64,000 bases of DNA, taken from assembly GCF_001280565.1 (NCBI RefSeq), contig NZ_LGRO01000002.1:1-64000 (forward strand), written 5' to 3'. Positions 1 through 9,028 of the stretch are shown in pieces. This DNA comes from Sulfobacillus thermosulfidooxidans (GTDB taxonomy: Bacteria > Bacillota > Sulfobacillia > Sulfobacillales > Sulfobacillaceae). The position numbers and the translations under genes are program-made. Position 1 is the first letter of the stretch; every line of letters begins with the position of its first letter. The notes below the pieces were generated by a model. It saw only the letters and a program-made list of their open reading frames with translations, was not told the DNA's origin and searched no databases.

Positions 1-1207
1 TCGTGGGCAAATCCTCCTCGGGTGTCCGTAACGTACGACGCCGAGCAATCGGTTGACCCGGAATGCGTTCGGGTGGGGCGTCTTGGTGCCATGTCTCCGT
101 GCCGACGATCTGATGCGGGCGCGAGGGAATCGCATACCGCGTGAGCTCTTGCGTCTCTTGCCCAATCACGATACCGGTCTCGGAGTAGCGCCTGACGTAC
201 ACCATCGTTCCCGCCGCCGTCCACGGTACCGCAAAACGATGCCCTTGCCAGTGCACAAACGCATCGCGCGTCACTTTACGGGGAAACTGTTCGCCGAAGG
301 CCCACAGCCGCGTCAGGTCATACGGCTGGGCTCCCGCCACGTCGGCCTCCCAGCGATCTGTCGGGCGCTCGAACGTGGTGCCATGAATGCGCAGATCACG
401 TTCCTGGGCCCAGACCATGACACGGACATTTAATTCCTTGAGGGTGATGACCTCAGGGATCCGCGGCCAGAAATTTTGGCGAACATATAACACACTGCGT
501 TCGACTTTTCCCTTGGTTTTTGCCCGATAAGGCCGGGCGGCTTTCGGTCCAAAACCATGAAATTCGGCAAAAGCCGTGAATCGGGGGTTCCAGACGATCT
601 CTCCCCCGCGCGGATGGTCAATGACCATCGGTTTCATGTTATCTGATAAAATCGTCGTGGGGACACAGCCAAAATACGCAAACGCGTTCTCGAGGCAGCG
701 AAACAAGGTGGTTTGGCGCTGATCGTGCACAAATTCGCCAGACATACGCCGCGAAAAACTCATGGTATAAATAAAAATGTAGAGTTTTCGCCGTTGGTCC
801 GGATACACCAACGCCCCGAAGTCGGCCCAATCGCATTGTGCTTGATCCCCGGGATCCGTTTCATAGCGTTGAGCCGGTTCAACACCCCGCTGCGGACGCA
901 GCGGTTGCACCAGCTGTTTGATCAAACTCAGACTGCCCGTGTAACCGTGGGCACGGGCCTCTTCCCAGAGAACAACGGCATTCTGACACCCCTGGTTCCA
1001 CCGTTCTTCGATATACTCTTTGTATGGATCGAGTTTACTCTCACGGGTACGACGGGTCAGGTCGTGCCCGTGTTTTTGGTCGGTGACCACTTTACGAATG
1101 GTTTTGCGATCGCGACCGGTGGCCGCTTGAATCGCCGTAATCGTCTGCTTCTGTTCGTGCATCATCATGATCCTGCGACACTCCTCGGGGGATAGATAAT
1201 ACGCCAT
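1..1207 (-). CDS. istA: IS21-family transposase IstA (C-terminus beyond window edge)
   Basis: An open frame starts at the ATG at 1207 and runs without a stop to the left edge, giving about 402 residues, so the C-terminus is outside the window. The N-terminus (MAYYLSPEECRR) continues into a helix-turn-helix segment (TITAIQAATGRDRKTIRKV). The DDE integrase core follows: QCDWADFG holds the first Asp, TTILSDNMKP the second, and GKVERSVLYVRQNFW the Glu. This is the IstA arrangement of IS21 elements; the partner ATPase IstB would lie to the left, outside the window. Terminal repeats typical of the family lie just upstream. The gene looks intact as far as it can be seen. Confidence 0.85.
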   Translation of the reverse strand, partial: MAYYLSPEECRRIMMMHEQKQTITAIQAATGRDRKTIRKVVTDQKHGHDLTRRTRESKLDPYKEYIEERWNQGCQNAVVLWEEARAHGYTGSLSLIKQLVQPLRPQRGVEPAQRYETDPGDQAQCDWADFGALVYPDQRRKLYIFIYTMSFSRRMSGEFVHDQRQTTLFRCLENAFAYFGCVPTTILSDNMKPMVIDHPRGGEIVWNPRFTAFAEFHGFGPKAARPYRAKTKGKVERSVLYVRQNFWPRIPEVITLKELNVRVMVWAQERDLRIHGTTFERPTDRWEADVAGAQPYDLTRLWAFGEQFPRKVTRDAFVHWQGHRFAVPWTAAGTMVYVRRYSETGIVIGQETQELTRYAIPSRPHQIVGTETWHQDAPPERIPGQPIARRRTLRTPEEDLPT

Positions 1208-1290
1208 GTCTCGCATCGCCTCGGTATTCGGATAGTGCCCGCCCTAGGGACAGGCCCTTTGATACGTTCCTCATAACATCCCGATAATCC

Positions 1291-1439
1291 TGTCGATTAT
1301 GAGGAAATTCAACGGTCGTTTTTGAGGAATTTACCCTACCGTTTTGCGGGAAATTGCGTTGGCGTTTTGGGGAAATTCAACTGTCGTTTTTGGGGAAATT
1401 GAATTGTCCTTATTGGGGATTTTAAACCTGTCGTTGACA
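1291..1439 (-). repeat. IS21 terminal region with six tandem ~22-bp repeats
   Basis: Six imperfect direct repeats with the core (g/c)tcgtttttggggaaatt follow one another at 1291-1312, 1313-1334, 1335-1356, 1357-1380, 1381-1402 and 1403-1424. Five are 22 bp and one is 24 bp. Multiple terminal repeats acting as transposase-binding sites are known for IS21 elements. The likely tip, read on the minus strand, is TGTCAACGACAGG ending at 1439; it starts with TG, and the interrupted transposase frame lies immediately beyond. The exact tip is inferred. Confidence 0.7.
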
Positions 1440-1987
1440 ACCGGAATGCCTTCTCGGGTCCCCAACAGCGTCAGGAGAATTTGACGCAGATCGGGACGAT
1501 GATCCTTGGAATGGCCATAGGTGGGATGCACTCCGGTCTCGGATCCGGTGTCCGGATACGTGCCATAGACCGAGCGAGTCGTACTATCCCAGTGGACAAA
1601 CACCGGACTATCGGGCGTCCACACGTGGTCGTGCAAGAGCGCTCGCGTTGCAACGGCACTGAAGACGGTGGCGCCACCGGCGGCGGCGACTTTATCCAGA
1701 GCCCGTCCGAGGGCATCATCCGTAAAATCGGCCGCGGTGCGGCCGGATCCAAACAACAAGGGCACATCGGTTAACTGAAATTGCTCGTGGACGCGATATA
1801 GAGGTCGACGAGCGGTGAGCAAATTGACGACGAGCGCGAAAATCCGTTCGCCGGGCGACAGGTGGCAACGCTGCGAATCCCACGCAACGGTCTGATTTAT
1901 GGCCTCGACGAATCCAATTTCCTCACAGAGGGCTCGGATGACCGGTCCAGCCCCCACAACAACGGGTGTCGGCATGGGTGTGTTCAT
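1440..1987 (-). pseudogene. IS1634-type (DUF4277) transposase, truncated by IS21 insertion
   Basis: About 182 codons of an IS4/IS1634-type transposase remain from the ATG at 1987. The N-terminal domain (VVVGAGPVIRALCEE, then LSPGERIFALVVNLLTARRPLYRVHEQF) is followed by VHWDSTTRSVYGTY, holding the first catalytic Asp, and GHSKDHRPDLRQILLTLLG leading to TREGIPV. There the frame runs into the IS21 terminal repeats and ends in unrelated codons at 1331. The rest of the gene should lie on the far side of the IS21 copy, outside the window. The gene is therefore disrupted and the element should not move by itself. Confidence 0.8.
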
Positions 1988-2084
1988 AAGAGATTACTTC
2001 GCCATGCGAGACACAATCTCCTTTGCGATCAGCCCCAAAAAAATAATTTTTTTTTTGTTCCCTTCACGTGCGGAAAGTAAGTTA

Positions 2085-2732
2085 TTAGGATCCAGTGCAA
2101 TTTGATGGCTTCTCAGCATCGTCAACCACCTTTTTCATATCTTCGATCAATTTCTGATTCTTACGTGAACGAGAACCATAAAGGCGGGCAGAAAATACCG
2201 TGATGATTTCCAGCACATCCTTGGCAAGGTCTTCTTCAAACGGAGTGTCTTCGCCTTGATTGAGAATGACCACTTCCACCTCTTTCGCCTCGCAAAGGGC
2301 AAAAACCAGTTCTGCTCCCAAACGCCAGAGACGATGGGTATGTGTAATGACCAACCTGCCTACTTCGTCCGGTAAAATGGCATTCAATAGCCGTTGTAAG
2401 CCTTTCTTGTGGTCGTTCATGCCTGATCCAAGATCAGCAACGACCTCATATGTCCATCCTTGAGCAGCACAATACATTTCCAAAACTTGTTTTTGCCGTT
2501 CTAAATCCTCCTTTTGATCATGACTTGAAACTCTTGCGTACGCTACGGTTTTTCTGTCACTGCGTTGGAGTCGGAATAATTCCGGACGCAGTTTGACGAC
2601 ATCATATCTTCGGTGACCGCCGGGGGTCATTGCATCCGGTTGCAAACGGCCTTCTTTTTCCCAGCGCCGGAGTGTGGTGATGGAGACGCCAAGCACTTTT
2701 GACGCTTCACCTATCGTTACTAATCTATCCAT
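2085..2732 (-). CDS. tnpA: IS607-family serine recombinase TnpA (no TnpB partner)
   Basis: 215 residues, the usual length for IS607 TnpA. A MerR-like helix-turn-helix at residues 5-45 (TIGEASKVLGVSITTLRRWE, then GGHRRYD) precedes a small serine-recombinase domain with YARVSSHDQ (catalytic Ser about 69) and an ITHTHRLWRLG segment. In IS607 elements this gene normally overlaps tnpB, the RNA-guided nuclease gene. Here the stop at 2085 is followed at once by sequence leading to the IS1634-type transposase, so tnpB is absent or displaced. The last residues (CTGS) may come from the invading element. It probably acts in DNA strand exchange only if other ends are present. Confidence 0.8.
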   Translation of the reverse strand: MDRLVTIGEASKVLGVSITTLRRWEKEGRLQPDAMTPGGHRRYDVVKLRPELFRLQRSDRKTVAYARVSSHDQKEDLERQKQVLEMYCAAQGWTYEVVADLGSGMNDHKKGLQRLLNAILPDEVGRLVITHTHRLWRLGAELVFALCEAKEVEVVILNQGEDTPFEEDLAKDVLEIITVFSARLYGSRSRKNQKLIEDMKKVVDDAEKPSNCTGS

Positions 2733-2970
2733 ATGGATAGTATGGCATAGTTTTGGATAGATTCAATTAAAACTGTTCAAACCCCTAACGTCCTCGCAGC
2801 GGGTGAGTATTGGAGGCGATCGCCGCGAATCTTCTTGCCATAGCGCAGAGATCGTCACCTCGGAATTCCAATCAAAACCTTGAGGAGGGTGTTGTTGGTG
2901 AGAACCCGTTATCCGCAGCTGCGGTGTCGAGTTATGAAAAACCTTCATTTTCATTTTTGTGTTCTGCCAT

Positions 2971-3642
2971 TCAGTCAAGAACCTCCAGCATGAGTTTAAG
3001 GCACTCATCAGGAGTCAATTTGCCCGTATCCACGACAACCATATCCGGAAGCTGGCGCACAGGATTAACCTCGCGCATCGCATCGCTCGCATCCCGTTCC
3101 CGGAGTTCTCGTCCGACTTCCTCACGACTTATTACCTCACTTGCAGCGCACCGTTGACGCCAACGCCGCTCGATCCGAATCTCCGTGGGAGCATCACAAA
3201 AGAATTTGTGGCCAGCTTCGGGGAAAATTCCCGTACCTAGGCCATGCCCCTCCGCAACCAGACGCATTCCCGCCGTGGCAGTTCTAAAGCGAGCCGCTAA
3301 CCCTCGGCCAACCTCGGGGCGTCTCGTGATACGAGGCAACCATTTGCGTACTTCGTCTGAGTCTAGCTCATCAGGAGGTATCCCATAACCGTTAATATTC
3401 GGCGTGAGGACATTATTCTGGACATCAAAATGCAACTCGAGTCTGCTCAAGTATAATTCGAGCTGTTCAAGATCATTGGGATTAATTCCCTCGTGCAATA
3501 GAACCCATACGTTCAAACGATGCGCCATTCCCGTACTGAGCATAGGCACACCTAAGGAAGATGAGAGTAACCGGGCACAAGTTGATTTGCCTGATGCGGC
3601 GAAGCCGTCAATCGTGATTATCCCAGAACACATTCGAGTCAC
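2971..3642 (-). CDS. Cytidylate-kinase-like NMP kinase
   Basis: A P-loop NTPase of about 223 residues. IITIDGFAASGKST (P-loop at residues 13-21) is the signature of the CMP/dCMP kinase branch, which phosphorylates (d)CMP with ATP in pyrimidine salvage. A lid-like stretch (RIERRWRQRCAASEV) and a DMVVVDTGKLTPDE end resemble Cmk. I place the start at the GTG at 3642, five bases after GGGAG; a TTG at 3666 and an ATG at 3633 are alternatives with worse spacing. The middle is diverged, so this may be a paralogue rather than the housekeeping cmk. It stands alone between the mobile elements and the sedolisin gene. Confidence 0.65.
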   Translation of the reverse strand: MTRMCSGIITIDGFAASGKSTCARLLSSSLGVPMLSTGMAHRLNVWVLLHEGINPNDLEQLELYLSRLELHFDVQNNVLTPNINGYGIPPDELDSDEVRKWLPRITRRPEVGRGLAARFRTATAGMRLVAEGHGLGTGIFPEAGHKFFCDAPTEIRIERRWRQRCAASEVISREEVGRELRERDASDAMREVNPVRQLPDMVVVDTGKLTPDECLKLMLEVLD

Positions 3643-3728
3643 ATCATCTCCCTTTTTCGGCTGCAATAATCCAGATTCTGCTTTTTAATACGTCATGCGA
3701 ATGTTAAACCGGAAACTGATGAAAGTTC

Positions 3729-5621
3729 TCATCCTGAATTTTGCCACGTATCAATCACATCGGCTAATTTTTTCGCATCCGGCACCCCTAAACCGGTCAC
3801 CGCATTCCAACCGGGCCCAGCATTATAGTACCAATTGTTTCCCTGTGTGATTTGCCGCAGTCCTCCACTATTGGCATTGGCATACAAAGCATAGTTTAAA
3901 AGTCCTTGGGGACTTCCTGTATATTGATCAATTAATGCTACAATTCCCGCCCATTGGGGAGACGCAAAAGATGTGCCACCCCACCCATTCATCCATGGGG
4001 CAGTTGGTGATGAGTATACTGAATTGGAATCATAAATGGCGTAACCGGTAAAGGGATCGGCGTTAAATGACACATCAGGCACATCCCGGTTACCGTCATT
4101 CAGCGATTCGGTTTGCCACCATGAATATAATCCCGAGGTGGGCACGGGACTATTTGGCGTAAATAGACTTGAAGAACCTCCTCCAGAACCTATCGGATAA
4201 ATATCATTCTTCCATCTTGCCTCGCTTGTGACTCCAAAATTTTCATAATATGGGAGAAGATAACTCCATCCCCAACCTTGCTCGCCATTCATGGGAATAG
4301 TTCCGCCAGGAATCACGACGACACCACCGTTAATCGTCGGATTGGGATTGGTCGCACTGACTTGCGGCAAGGTTGTTCCCCCCACCGCTAAAATGTCAGG
4401 AGAGGAAGCTGGCAGATCAACACTTAAATTTTTGTCTGTAGGATAGCCATCGTAAGCCCCATAATCACCTGATGCAACCATCATCGTCATGCCTTCTGCA
4501 GCCCCTTGCATGAAGGCCTGATTCATCATATAGGCATAGGAAAACGGCGTAAAAAACTCACTTTCACCCCAACTACATGTCATCACCTGCGCCGTATCCT
4601 GGCTCACGACCGCTTGAAATAAATCAAGAAATCCAGGGGTCGTATTAGGCGCTTCATAGACAATAATATTAGCCCCTGGTGCCATTGCGCCGGAGCGTTC
4701 TACATCTAAACTCGTTTCAGAGCCCCCAATTCCCTTGCCAGAGGCATTAACATTTTGACCATCAACACCCACTTCGGACAAGGTTCCCGTGCGGTTAATC
4801 CCGTAATAGTTCCAGAACTGCTCAGCATCACTAGGAATGAACGGTGCCAACGTGGCCACGGCAATCGTTACACCTTTTCCTGTCACAGCATGGGGATTTT
4901 TATACAAGGGAGAGACATTGTAAACCTGAGCCATCTGTTGGGGTGAATATCCTTGTGGTGTGGTTGATCCAGATTGACTAGGGGTCTCGGATTGATTCAC
5001 CATATGGTCAGAAATCGCATTATACGTGGTCATTCCGGCAATTCCTGAGACCAATTGCGCCAAATTATATCCATCATAATTTGTGGGCAATACGGGGTTG
5101 GTATTATTGGCTAAATACGACCGGCCCTGATACAAATAGTTATTAATAGAAACTTGAAAAGCTCGTTCAACATTCCCAATAGTTCCCTCTACATTAATAC
5201 CCAGTGGATACGCGATTTGCTGGCCATTAACTGTTACAGGCTGAATGTCATATTGAGCCAGGTAATTTAATAAGGCGTGCACTGCTTGCGAAGACGGTGC
5301 ATAAGTCGCCGCAAAGGTTGATGCATTCATAAAATGATGGAAATAAGGTGAACTTGGCGTCACTGAATCTTGAATAAATTGGGCAACCGTTGAAGGATAA
5401 GACGAGCCTAGAGGGGCGTTTTGAAAATTAAAACCAATATAGAGCGTAACATGGGCTGAAGGAGAGGCTGGATTTCCCTCGCTGGAAGCATCCAAGAGCG
5501 CGTGAGCAACATTTCCGTGAATAATGCCCATAGACGCTGCTTGTACAGATCCGCCATAGCCCATAAGAGGCCATGCCGCCAACGCCGAAGCCAGTGTTAA
5601 AGCCCACACTTCTTTTTTCAC
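3729..5621 (-). CDS. Secreted sedolisin/kumamolisin (S53 serine-carboxyl peptidase)
   Basis: A 630-residue pre-pro-protease. Residues 1-28 form a signal peptide (MKKEV, hydrophobic stretch, SVQA). An S53 activation pro-domain follows to about 210 (PYFHHFMNASTFAATYAPS). The catalytic domain carries Glu302 and Asp306 (GSETSLDVE), Asp386 (VASGDYGA, oxyanion hole) and Ser551 (GWGGTSFASP). The C-terminal Ca site is GPGWNAVTGLGVPD. All residues of the Ser-Glu-Asp triad are present. S53 enzymes work at low pH, which fits protein scavenging or turnover outside an acidophile. The start is a GTG preceded by GGAAGGGAG. The gene is monocistronic with about 290 bp of non-coding DNA upstream. Confidence 0.93.
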   Translation of the reverse strand: MKKEVWALTLASALAAWPLMGYGGSVQAASMGIIHGNVAHALLDASSEGNPASPSAHVTLYIGFNFQNAPLGSSYPSTVAQFIQDSVTPSSPYFHHFMNASTFAATYAPSSQAVHALLNYLAQYDIQPVTVNGQQIAYPLGINVEGTIGNVERAFQVSINNYLYQGRSYLANNTNPVLPTNYDGYNLAQLVSGIAGMTTYNAISDHMVNQSETPSQSGSTTPQGYSPQQMAQVYNVSPLYKNPHAVTGKGVTIAVATLAPFIPSDAEQFWNYYGINRTGTLSEVGVDGQNVNASGKGIGGSETSLDVERSGAMAPGANIIVYEAPNTTPGFLDLFQAVVSQDTAQVMTCSWGESEFFTPFSYAYMMNQAFMQGAAEGMTMMVASGDYGAYDGYPTDKNLSVDLPASSPDILAVGGTTLPQVSATNPNPTINGGVVVIPGGTIPMNGEQGWGWSYLLPYYENFGVTSEARWKNDIYPIGSGGGSSSLFTPNSPVPTSGLYSWWQTESLNDGNRDVPDVSFNADPFTGYAIYDSNSVYSSPTAPWMNGWGGTSFASPQWAGIVALIDQYTGSPQGLLNYALYANANSGGLRQITQGNNWYYNAGPGWNAVTGLGVPDAKKLADVIDTWQNSG

Positions 5622-5915
5622 GAGGCACCGCTCCCTTCCTCTTCTGTTAAAATCTTACAACAGCGTAGCATACTTTATTCGAAATAATGACTCTTTTTTA
5701 GTCAAGGTTCTTGGTATCTTTGACAATCTGTAAAACGCCGACCAATGTTAAAAGTCTCATTCACCTATAACCTCGTTAACTTGCCGGATTGCGGAAAGAT
5801 AACGCCTCGGCCTGCACCGCATATCTAAAATTCCAAGTCACGATGCAGTGTTCATTATTGTCGAGGAGCAAATAAAGGCACAAAAAACCACATCTTTCAC
5901 CAGAATTTCCTAGCA

Positions 5916-6239
5916 TCAATCATCAACATCGATCAAAAAGATACCCTCGTAAAATCCACCACGATGTTGACGTTTTGCCTCTTGAATGTGTCGAAGTTGT
6001 TGCCAGGTTCGTCCATGCACCACAGCTAACGCATCAATGACTTCTAATAGATCGGCCAGCTCTTCTACAGCCGTTTCGTCAGACCTCGCACTGAGATATT
6101 CTTTCAACTCTTCTTGGAGTTTGGCTTGTAGCATATCTTTTCTCTCTTCGGGGGCAAGCACACGAGTTCGGAAGCTTTTTCCTGTGGCTTTGATGATATC
6201 CGGAATGTTGTCTCGTACCAATTTGTTATACTGCGGCAT
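5916..6239 (-). CDS. MazG-like nucleotide pyrophosphohydrolase
   Basis: 107 residues with the start YNKLVRDNIPDII, typical of the small all-alpha NTP pyrophosphatase group (COG4997). The metal-binding pattern is split between EELKEY (Glu43, Glu44, Glu47) and VEELADLLEVIDA (Glu60, Asp63). Relatives hydrolyse unwanted nucleoside triphosphates to the monophosphate and pyrophosphate as house-cleaning enzymes; the substrate here cannot be read from sequence. The gene stands alone, divergent from the acyl-CoA synthetase gene. Confidence 0.8.
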   Translation of the reverse strand: MPQYNKLVRDNIPDIIKATGKSFRTRVLAPEERKDMLQAKLQEELKEYLSARSDETAVEELADLLEVIDALAVVHGRTWQQLRHIQEAKRQHRGGFYEGIFLIDVDD

Positions 6240-6458
6240 ATTGCAATCCCATCTTTCTCAAGCTCAACCTCAAGCTCAACGTAGAAAAAATAATTTAAAG
6301 CATAATTCGCGACAGATCGCTTTTTTCCTGCTGAGATAATGAAAAATCGGCATGGTCTTGAAAATTATTCCTAACATTTACATCATTAACCTAAGAAGTG
6401 CACGAATAGTATGCCACTTGACCAAAGGAGTTGATTTTCTGCGGAACGGAGGTTTGTC

Positions 6459-8201
6459 ATGGTTGCTGATGTAGAAAAAAGACGGCAATATCTCATGAAT
6501 CTTATCCCGAGATGGACACGCCGAACTATAGCGGAACATTTTCATGTTTACTCACAAATGTATGCTCAGCGCCTCTTCTTAGCATCACCACGGAGACAAC
6601 TAACGTATCAACAAACTTGGAATGAAGCTTGGACTTTAGCCAAGGCACTTTTAGCCCTAGGAGTAAAACGACGTGAGCATGTCGCGCTGTTACTTCCTAA
6701 TGAACCCCAGTTCATGACATTATGGATAGCCATTGATCTGGTCGGCGGTATCGTTATCCCCTTAAACAGTATGCTACGCCAAAATGAACTGGAATACATC
6801 ATGCAGCAGGCTGATGTCCGCATACTCATTTTTCAAGACAAAATAGGTCGCGTCGCTTATGATCGCATAATCGAAGACCTGTGGCAAACATTACGTCATG
6901 AAAATATGCCTTCGGCACTTGAACACATTGTCATGATATCCTCAACACCAGATTCATCGCCATCGTCCACCCCATTTATACCGTGGGCGCGTTTTATTTC
7001 CGAAGGAAATCAGATCTCGGACGACACAGTGAAACACCGGTGGGAACAGAGCCGTTATCCAGATGAAGTAGCAGCCATTATTTATACTTCCGGATCCACC
7101 GGTCGTCCAAAAGGGGTAATGTTAACGCATGATAATTTCCTTCGCTGTGCGTATAGTACGTGTTTAAGCCGAGCTTTTGAAGATGGGCGAAAAATCTTTA
7201 CTCCTCTTCCCCTCTACCATGTTTTTGCCCTTGAAGAAGGCGTCCTCGCCTCGTCATTTGTTGGAGGCACTCTCATTCTCCAGCCGCATTTTCAACCGGC
7301 TCAGGCTCTTTCACTCATGGCCCAATATCAGGTAAACGATGTTTTATGCGTCCCTTCGATGTTGATTAATCTTGTGAATCATGCCAGCGCACAACGCTAT
7401 GATTGGTCCCATCTTTATGCCTTAATGTGCGCTGCGGCGCCTGCTCCCGTTCCCATTTGGCAAAAGGCTGTAGATCTTTTTGGATTAACCGAAATTTGTA
7501 CGGGGTACGGCGGCACTGAGGTTACCGCGTCGACCACGCATACGGAGGTTGGTGATCCCATTAATGTCGTAGTGTCCCGGGTAGGCCGGATTAAGCCGGG
7601 AGGCGTATCGGGCTTGCCCGAGTTTCAGGGCGCCAATGTCCAATATAAGGTCATAGACCCTGAAACGGGGCAAGATCTACCTCCTGGAAGTATCGGAGAA
7701 TTAACAGTGCGAGGAAATATTGTATGCCGAGGTTACTATAATAAGCCAGAAGAAACCATGGCGGCCTTCGACAAAGATGGCTGGTTTCGCAGTGGCGATT
7801 TGGGTCGTATTGATGAGAACGGTTATATTGAATTTTTAGGCCGTAGCAAAGATTTGTTCAAGGTATCGGGAGAAAATGTCGCTCCCAAAGAAGTCGAAGA
7901 GGTTCTTAGTCAACACCCAGCTGTCAAACAAGCATATGTTGTTGGGGTCCCTGATCCCGTGACAACGGAAATTGGGGCAGCCTTTATCGAACTCCATGCT
8001 GAGACCCAGGTGACGCGCCGAGAATTATGGAATTGGTGCCAAAATTCATTGGCTCGCTTCAAGGTTCCTCGGTATATCTTTTTCGTTTCCCCTGAAGAGT
8101 GGCCCTTAACAGGCTCGGGTAAAATCCAAAAATTTATCTTGCGAGAACGTGCGCTATCTCTAATCAAATATGATTTCTCATCGTCGGACAACGTCGAATA
8201 A
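6459..8201 (+). CDS. Long-chain acyl-CoA synthetase (AMP-forming)
   Basis: A 580-residue ANL-superfamily ligase that activates a carboxylic acid, probably a fatty acid, to acyl-AMP and then acyl-CoA. Visible motifs are the A3 loop YTSGSTGRPKGVMLTH (209-224), GYGGTEVT (A5), DGWFRSGDLGRIDENGYIEF (A7), GRSKDLFKVSGENV (A8 hinge) and the C-terminal GSGKIQK with the catalytic Lys (A10). The start ATG follows GGAGG by seven bases. No beta-oxidation genes adjoin it, so the role (uptake, degradation or membrane remodelling) is open. An acyl-ACP desaturase lies 1.1 kb downstream on the other strand. Confidence 0.9.
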   Translation: MVADVEKRRQYLMNLIPRWTRRTIAEHFHVYSQMYAQRLFLASPRRQLTYQQTWNEAWTLAKALLALGVKRREHVALLLPNEPQFMTLWIAIDLVGGIVIPLNSMLRQNELEYIMQQADVRILIFQDKIGRVAYDRIIEDLWQTLRHENMPSALEHIVMISSTPDSSPSSTPFIPWARFISEGNQISDDTVKHRWEQSRYPDEVAAIIYTSGSTGRPKGVMLTHDNFLRCAYSTCLSRAFEDGRKIFTPLPLYHVFALEEGVLASSFVGGTLILQPHFQPAQALSLMAQYQVNDVLCVPSMLINLVNHASAQRYDWSHLYALMCAAAPAPVPIWQKAVDLFGLTEICTGYGGTEVTASTTHTEVGDPINVVVSRVGRIKPGGVSGLPEFQGANVQYKVIDPETGQDLPPGSIGELTVRGNIVCRGYYNKPEETMAAFDKDGWFRSGDLGRIDENGYIEFLGRSKDLFKVSGENVAPKEVEEVLSQHPAVKQAYVVGVPDPVTTEIGAAFIELHAETQVTRRELWNWCQNSLARFKVPRYIFFVSPEEWPLTGSGKIQKFILRERALSLIKYDFSSSDNVE

Positions 8202-8297
8202 GTTAAAATATCCGCGCATCCTGCCAATCCTCTTATTCTTAGAACCTAAAGGGATACGCGGTTCAATCTTTTCCTTCGAATTATTACCCATCTTTTA

Positions 8298-8474
8298 TTA
8301 CCCATCTTTATGAAACAATCGGCGCATGAGCCGAGAATGACGAAGAGCCGATCCCAAAATCCACACGATAGCAAACCAGGCAAATGTTAATGTGGTGGCA
8401 AAAAGACTATGCATTTGCTGACTTTTATAAATGACCTGTCGCCATGTTAAGGGACGTGATAAGTTATCAGACAT
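8298..8474 (-). CDS. Small membrane protein, 58 residues
   Basis: A short frame with a good ribosome site (AAAGGAAGAAGAAT, then ATG at 8474). The protein starts MSDNLSRPLTWRQ and has one transmembrane segment at about residues 23-43 (TTLTFAWFAIVWILGSAL), ending in a basic tail (RHSRLMRRLFHKDG) that should face the cytoplasm. It ends in TAA at 8298. I recognise no family. It lies between the acyl-CoA synthetase and GNAT genes, on the GNAT strand. Confidence 0.6.
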   Translation of the reverse strand: MSDNLSRPLTWRQVIYKSQQMHSLFATTLTFAWFAIVWILGSALRHSRLMRRLFHKDG

Positions 8475-8536
8475 ATTCTTCTTCCTTTAGAAAGCATATG
8501 ATAATCAAGATAGAATCCGGCCGATAATGTTTTGCG

Positions 8537-9028
8537 TTAAATTTTGCGCATGTACCGTAAAGACACTAGGTTTTCCCCATCGACTTGAGCATAAGCCGGA
8601 ATGACTTGCTGGAAAACAAAACCACGAGATTCGTAGAAAGGAATCCCTTTGAGATTTCCTGGAGTGACAGACACCCACTGAGTTTTAGCCCCTTGAGCCC
8701 GACATTCTTCCGTAATGGCATCTAACAAACCTGATCCTATCCCGTGATAGCGCCAGCGAACATCAACATAGAGAACATACAACTCGCACACATCCGTTCC
8801 CGTCATTCCTCCCGAGCCGGCACCCAGAACACCATCATTGTCTTTGGCAACCCACCATTCTTGATGGGTCACCTCGCTAACAACGCGTGTCGGTTGGTAA
8901 AATTGATCGACAATCCGAGCGATATAAGAAGACGGGAGAATCCCTGTGTAAGTCTCCCAATAGGATTCTCGGCACACACGGCAAATGCCCATGACATCGT
9001 GTTCGTTCGCTTTTTGAATGGTTATCAT
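8537..9028 (-). CDS. GNAT-family N-acetyltransferase
   Basis: 163 residues from the ATG at 9028; the frame is open further upstream, but the family match starts at MITIQKANEHD. Motif A, which binds acetyl-CoA, is the VDVRWRYHGIGSGLLDAI stretch (R/Q-x-x-G-x-G). VTPGNLKGIPFYESRGFV is the usual C-terminal GNAT segment. The acceptor could be a small molecule or a protein N-terminus; context does not decide. An AAGGA element lies about 12 bases before the start. It is followed by the 58-residue membrane protein gene's region in the same direction after a gap. Confidence 0.8.
   Translation of the reverse strand: MITIQKANEHDVMGICRVCRESYWETYTGILPSSYIARIVDQFYQPTRVVSEVTHQEWWVAKDNDGVLGAGSGGMTGTDVCELYVLYVDVRWRYHGIGSGLLDAITEECRAQGAKTQWVSVTPGNLKGIPFYESRGFVFQQVIPAYAQVDGENLVSLRYMRKI

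Noticed and set aside
713-1195. A 160-codon frame on the plus strand
   Set aside because: It is the antisense of istA, which has domain matches and a start on the minus strand.
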